From positions 310,001 through 374,000 of the forward strand of contig JAUICK010000002.1 in NCBI GenBank assembly GCA_030427865.1: a DNA stretch of 64,000 bases, read 5' to 3'. The translations under genes and the position numbers were made by a program. The notes beneath the pieces were generated by a model. It did not search any database and was not told the origin of the DNA. It saw only the letters and a program-made list of their open reading frames with translations. How positions within the stretch are numbered: the stretch's first letter is position 1; each line of letters opens with the position of its first letter. Source of the DNA: Bacteroidia bacterium (lineage in GTDB: Bacteria; Bacteroidota; Bacteroidia; Flavobacteriales; Flavobacteriaceae). Below are positions 60,900-64,000 of the stretch, one piece after another.

Positions 60900-60962
60900 G
60901 TTTGCCGAAAAGTAGTTGCGTAAAACCTGCTACTGCTCATACACGAGACCGTTCGAGGCAAT
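60900..60962 (-). repeat. Cassette-like conserved intergenic sequence
   Basis: On the minus strand this reads GGCAAT-like, then TCGAACGGTCTCGTGTATGA and further GCAGTAGC. The piece AACGGTCTCGTGTATG is one I associate, from memory, with flanks of mobile cassettes in Bacteroidota. The stretch GTGTAT also occurs at the left border (12741-12746), so both borders seem to lie in similar repeats. Confidence 0.35.
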
Positions 60963-60963
60963 A

Positions 60964-62124
60964 CTACTTTAGATTTTGTAAAATAAAATCAACCGTTTTG
61001 TTGGTGTTTTTATTTTCTGCATAAGAATCTGTGATATGTTTTGCATTAATAGCATGTTTATTATCTATCATGTATTGAATATCATTTACAAATTCTAAAG
61101 ACACTTTTCCTGTAAGTAATAAACTTAAATCTTTACCATTTAGATGGTAATCATAAATCTTTTTTAACCCAGTTAAATAGAGGTAATCTTTGGTAAAGCC
61201 TCCTCCTCTGTGTGCTCGAACTGCAATATAAAAAGCTTCTTCTCTATCTAAATCATACCCATTGTGTAGCATTCTAAATGTTCTTGAAAACGAGTATCCT
61301 TTAGCTAAACTATCTACTGCTAAAACCCTGTATGCCAATTCTTTTAAACGTTTTATGGTTAAGTTACCAGACATGTATTCGCTAAAAACTGCTAAACCTT
61401 CTTGTGTTTCTTCGTTGTTTGGAAAACCGTGAGAAAATATTTTTAAAGGGTGTAACATTCCGTTCATGGTGGTTACCATATGTACTCCAATTTCATGATT
61501 GGTTAATATGTTAATTTGGTTCTCTGAAAACAAATGATTTTCATTTAACACCAATGCCTGTATACTATTAGAAACCATAGCAATAGCACCCATTGCAGAA
61601 GAGTTTTTTATACTGTAACTAAAATCATACTTTTTAGAATATTCTCTAAAAAAATGATGTGATTCTGTAGCTGTGTATTTGGGTTTAAATATTTCTGAGT
61701 TGGCATCTTCGCTCTCAAAATGTAATATAAATTTTGCATTTTCTACATCTTGTTCTGTTGGTGTGCCAAAAGAGCGCAAACTGTTGTAATAAAAACGTTT
61801 ACCCTTACCAATGGTTTCTATACATTGTATTAATCCTGAATAAAAATAGATAATATCTTCATAAAAATCGCGTAAACGCTCATCTTCTATATCATCTATT
61901 TTTAATGCAAAAAACTCTTTGTGCAAAGAAAATTTATCGAAATCTCTTTTTGGATAGGTAAATTTTGGGTCGGTTAAGTATTTTGAATTAAAAAACTTTT
62001 CTTTTTCTGATTCAATATTATTAGGATTAACATAATTGAGCATTTCTATTTTTTTAACTAGTGCATCAATTTTATGATCAATCTCAAATAATTTTTGGTG
62101 TTTTACAGAAACGGCATCCTTCAT
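60964..62124 (-). CDS. DUF1704 / QEGLA-motif protein, tyrosine-carboxypeptidase-like
   Basis: The 386-residue protein has the motif NEETQEGLAVFSEYMSG that gives this family its name (flavohemoglobin expression-modulating QEGLA protein). Just before it is NHEIGVHMVTTMNG, an HExxxH metalloprotease-like motif. The eukaryotic relatives (MATCAP/KIAA0895 family) use HExxxH as tyrosine carboxypeptidases, so a zinc peptidase fold is likely; the bacterial substrate is unknown. It is the last of a leftward core operon with the amidohydrolase and two smaller genes. Confidence 0.85.
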   Translation of the reverse strand: MKDAVSVKHQKLFEIDHKIDALVKKIEMLNYVNPNNIESEKEKFFNSKYLTDPKFTYPKRDFDKFSLHKEFFALKIDDIEDERLRDFYEDIIYFYSGLIQCIETIGKGKRFYYNSLRSFGTPTEQDVENAKFILHFESEDANSEIFKPKYTATESHHFFREYSKKYDFSYSIKNSSAMGAIAMVSNSIQALVLNENHLFSENQINILTNHEIGVHMVTTMNGMLHPLKIFSHGFPNNEETQEGLAVFSEYMSGNLTIKRLKELAYRVLAVDSLAKGYSFSRTFRMLHNGYDLDREEAFYIAVRAHRGGGFTKDYLYLTGLKKIYDYHLNGKDLSLLLTGKVSLEFVNDIQYMIDNKHAINAKHITDSYAENKNTNKTVDFILQNLK

Positions 62125-62154
62125 AATACATCAATCTAAAAGCGAGTTGCAAAA

Positions 62155-62985
62155 TTACAATTTATGTACCTTATAAAAAGCATCTGCGTGTTTTTTTAAT
62201 TCGGTTTTTAAATATTTTTCTACAGCTGCTACAACTTCTGGGTAGATAACTTGAGACAACTCATCACAATATACTTTAGCTATTTCTGTTGCTAACACCA
62301 ATGTGTTTTTAAAATTATGGGTGATATATTTTAAGAAATATCCATTTCCTTGAAAAGTATCATTAATTTTAGATGTTGATTTAATTTGTTTTGGTAAATT
62401 CATTTTTGCTAAAGAAGCTCTCCAAGATTCAATTTCACTACCAAAACGTTTGTTGTCTACATTAGTAGTTCCTAAATTCCAAGTTGGTACTTCTCTTGTC
62501 CAACGTCTCCAATTGTAAGAATGCATATCATAAACAATACAAACCCCAAATTTATCTTCTAATTTAGAAATTAAAGCATGAACTACTTTGTAAAAATTTG
62601 CATGTTTTTCTAAACTTTTTGCATGCATTTCTTTTGGAAGTGGATTTTTCCAGAGTTGTTTACCCCAAGCATCTTCATAAATGGCTGTTTCAGGCGCCCT
62701 ATTTAAATCGTACTCAAAACGAGAATCGCATCCTGCAATTACAATAGGATGACTTTTTATCATTTCTTTGGTTTCTGGATCTTCTTCGAACCAACGTTCG
62801 TATTCTGTATGCAAACAATTTTCCCATAATTCTTTTCTAAATTGATGTCCATCATGTACAGCTCCACAAGCATAATGTACATATTCATCAATCTTGATGG
62901 TAAAAGAATAATCTTTAGAAACCGCATGAAACGTTTCTTCGTTTTCTATTTTCTGTATGATTTTTTCGATGGAAAGTCGTTGCAT
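62155..62985 (-). CDS. N-formylglutamate amidohydrolase family protein
   Basis: The 276-residue protein shows the family layout: PIVIAGCDSRFEYDLNRAPE (metal and substrate residues), VCIVYDMHSYNWRR (the conserved D-M-H-S) and NLGTTNVDNKRFG, then a domain near NGYFLKYITHNFKNTLVLATE. Canonical members hydrolyse N-formyl-L-glutamate in histidine breakdown; this gene is not in a histidine operon, so the substrate may differ. It ends 30 bp before the DUF1704 gene. Confidence 0.88.
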   Translation of the reverse strand: MQRLSIEKIIQKIENEETFHAVSKDYSFTIKIDEYVHYACGAVHDGHQFRKELWENCLHTEYERWFEEDPETKEMIKSHPIVIAGCDSRFEYDLNRAPETAIYEDAWGKQLWKNPLPKEMHAKSLEKHANFYKVVHALISKLEDKFGVCIVYDMHSYNWRRWTREVPTWNLGTTNVDNKRFGSEIESWRASLAKMNLPKQIKSTSKINDTFQGNGYFLKYITHNFKNTLVLATEIAKVYCDELSQVIYPEVVAAVEKYLKTELKKHADAFYKVHKL

Positions 62986-62986
62986 T

Positions 62987-63313
62987 TTATCCTATAATTT
63001 TTTGTAAAATTTTAAATACTTTTTTCTCCATTACATCTACATAGCCATCTGCAAAGAACACCTTTTTTATTTCTCTAATTAAGCTTTCTTTATCTTCTTG
63101 ACTTAGTTTATGCTCATTAACATAATGTTGAATTTTATTGAGATTATCTTCATCTGAATCTACAACAACTTCTGTATGGATTTTATGATAAGTTTCTTTA
63201 TTTACAACAGATAAGATGTAATTTTCTTCTTCTTTTGTTTCAAAATAATTACAATGAGCTGCATATAACAAAACGTATGCTAAAAACTCTTCTCTGGTCC
63301 AATTTGTGTTCAT
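62987..63313 (-). CDS. Small TerB-like hypothetical protein
   Basis: The 108-residue acidic helical protein has an opening TREEFLAYVLLYAAHCNYFET and an ending FFADGYVDVMEKKVFKILQKIIG, the D-G-x-V/hydrophobic-E pattern of TerB-fold proteins. The TerB fold often binds divalent metal or works at the membrane; nothing more specific can be said. It ends 1 bp from the amidohydrolase gene and starts 6 bp after the sulfurtransferase. Confidence 0.6.
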   Translation of the reverse strand: MNTNWTREEFLAYVLLYAAHCNYFETKEEENYILSVVNKETYHKIHTEVVVDSDEDNLNKIQHYVNEHKLSQEDKESLIREIKKVFFADGYVDVMEKKVFKILQKIIG

Positions 63314-63319
63314 TTTAAT

Positions 63320-64000
63320 TTATTTTAATGCTATTGGTAAATTATTTGTACTACCCCACTCTGTCCAAGAACCATCGTAAACTGCATAATTTTTTATTTC
63401 TGCAATTTCTGCTGCTAAAGCTAAAACAGAGGCTGTAATTCCTGTTCCGCAAGAAAATATAATTTTCTCTTTATTTGGGGTTAATTGATTAAAAATTATT
63501 TTTAATTCTTCTTTTGATTTTAGCATTCCATCATTTAAAATTTCGGAATATGGCAAATTCATAGAATTAGGAATGTGTCCGCTTTTTACACCTTTTCTTG
63601 GTTCTGGGGCTTCTGCATAGAATCTACCTCTTGAGCGAGCATCTAAAATTGCTGTTTTTTCATTATTAATGGCAGCAAAAACATCTTTAGTGTATTTTAT
63701 TTTTTGAGGTTGATAGTTAACTCTAAAATTTCCTTTTTTAGATTTCTGATTTTGAGGTTTTTCTGTTGGATAATTGTTTTCTTTCCATTTAGGCAAACCT
63801 CCATCTAAAACTGCTATGTTATTAAACCCCATGAGTTTGAAATTCCACCAAACTCTTGGTGATGAATAAATTCCTAAATCATCATAACAAATAAGTGTAC
63901 TACTCTTATTAATACCCAATTCTTGGACTTTTTCTTCAAATTTTTTTGGTGATAAAACTGTGTTAGGAAATTCTGCATTTTTATCAGAAAAAACATTCTT
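63320..64000 (-). CDS. Thiosulfate/3-mercaptopyruvate sulfurtransferase, 5' end outside the window
   Basis: The frame stays open to the window edge, giving 226 residues without the N-terminus; the ATG-like start at 63919 is internal. Two rhodanese domains are partly visible: the end of the first (LICYDDLGIYSSPRVWWNFKLMGF split in two), then RSRGRFYAEAPEPRKG and the active-site loop FSCGTGITASVLALAAE with the catalytic cysteine. It moves sulfane sulfur from thiosulfate or mercaptopyruvate to a thiol acceptor. CGTGITA fits the class of two-domain sulfurtransferases. Confidence 0.93.
   Translation of the reverse strand, partial: KNVFSDKNAEFPNTVLSPKKFEEKVQELGINKSSTLICYDDLGIYSSPRVWWNFKLMGFNNIAVLDGGLPKWKENNYPTEKPQNQKSKKGNFRVNYQPQKIKYTKDVFAAINNEKTAILDARSRGRFYAEAPEPRKGVKSGHIPNSMNLPYSEILNDGMLKSKEELKIIFNQLTPNKEKIIFSCGTGITASVLALAAEIAEIKNYAVYDGSWTEWGSTNNLPIALK

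Overview
The window is low-GC DNA from a Bacteroidota bacterium, most likely a marine Flavobacteriaceae member. The evidence is the flavobacterial rpsF-rpsR-rplI block with a DUF6495-like neighbour, promoters with TAnnTTTG -7 boxes, a type IX secretion C-terminal sorting domain, and protein families typical of that group. No tRNA, rRNA, CRISPR array or insertion sequence was recognised.

Regions. (1) About 1-11.2 kb is core chromosome: the end of a sirtuin gene, ribosomal proteins L9/S18/S6, a sterol-desaturase-family hydroxylase, an ECF sigma / membrane regulator / outer-membrane protein set, a MacAB-like ABC exporter operon, and DCC and HAD proteins. (2) 11.2-12.75 kb is a small accessory trio (HxlR regulator, small exported protein, lipoprotein) bracketed by inverted GTTGGCAAC / GTTGCCAAC motifs. 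(3) 12.75-60.84 kb looks like one ~48-kb integrative element. An identical 18-bp sequence sits at its two extremes in inverted orientation, and a large serine recombinase gene ends in the right copy. (4) 60.96-64 kb is core chromosome again: a DUF1704/QEGLA protein, an N-formylglutamate amidohydrolase family protein, a small TerB-like protein and a sulfurtransferase cut by the window edge.

Inside the element, 12.75-25.2 kb holds an XRE regulator, a ParE/RelE-type toxin-antitoxin pair flanked by two small paralogous proteins, two HerA/VirD4-like DNA-translocation ATPases, a winged-helix replication-type protein, a tyrosine recombinase, RadC, a D12-class adenine methylase and several small unknown genes. 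I see no relaxase and no secretion channel. 25.3-47.4 kb holds a BREX phage-defence operon read leftwards: WYL regulator, DUF2130 nuclease-like protein, a short HTH gene (58 aa), brxA, brxB, brxC, a GmrSD-like DUF262/DUF1524 protein, pglX, a NERD-nuclease/degenerate SF1-helicase protein, a TPR-cold-shock-S1 protein, pglZ, a BrxL-like AAA+ protein and a GNAT acetyltransferase. 47.5-59.2 kb holds a cell-surface block: two proteins sharing one N-terminal module, a 1507-aa M23-like/CARDB/T9SS protein, two small envelope proteins and a TPR-membrane-HTH regulator.

The most unusual points are the BrxL-like protein whose C-terminus matches the MITD1 C-terminal (phospholipase D-like) fold rather than a Lon protease, the pair of extra proteins between pglX and pglZ (one a NERD protein whose helicase motifs are all broken), a flavobacterial dispersed repeat read through in frame inside pglX, and the element ends that look like serine-integrase attachment half-sites. 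Defence, DNA metabolism and surface proteins therefore appear to travel together as one island. All functional statements come from sequence motifs only; no database search was run.
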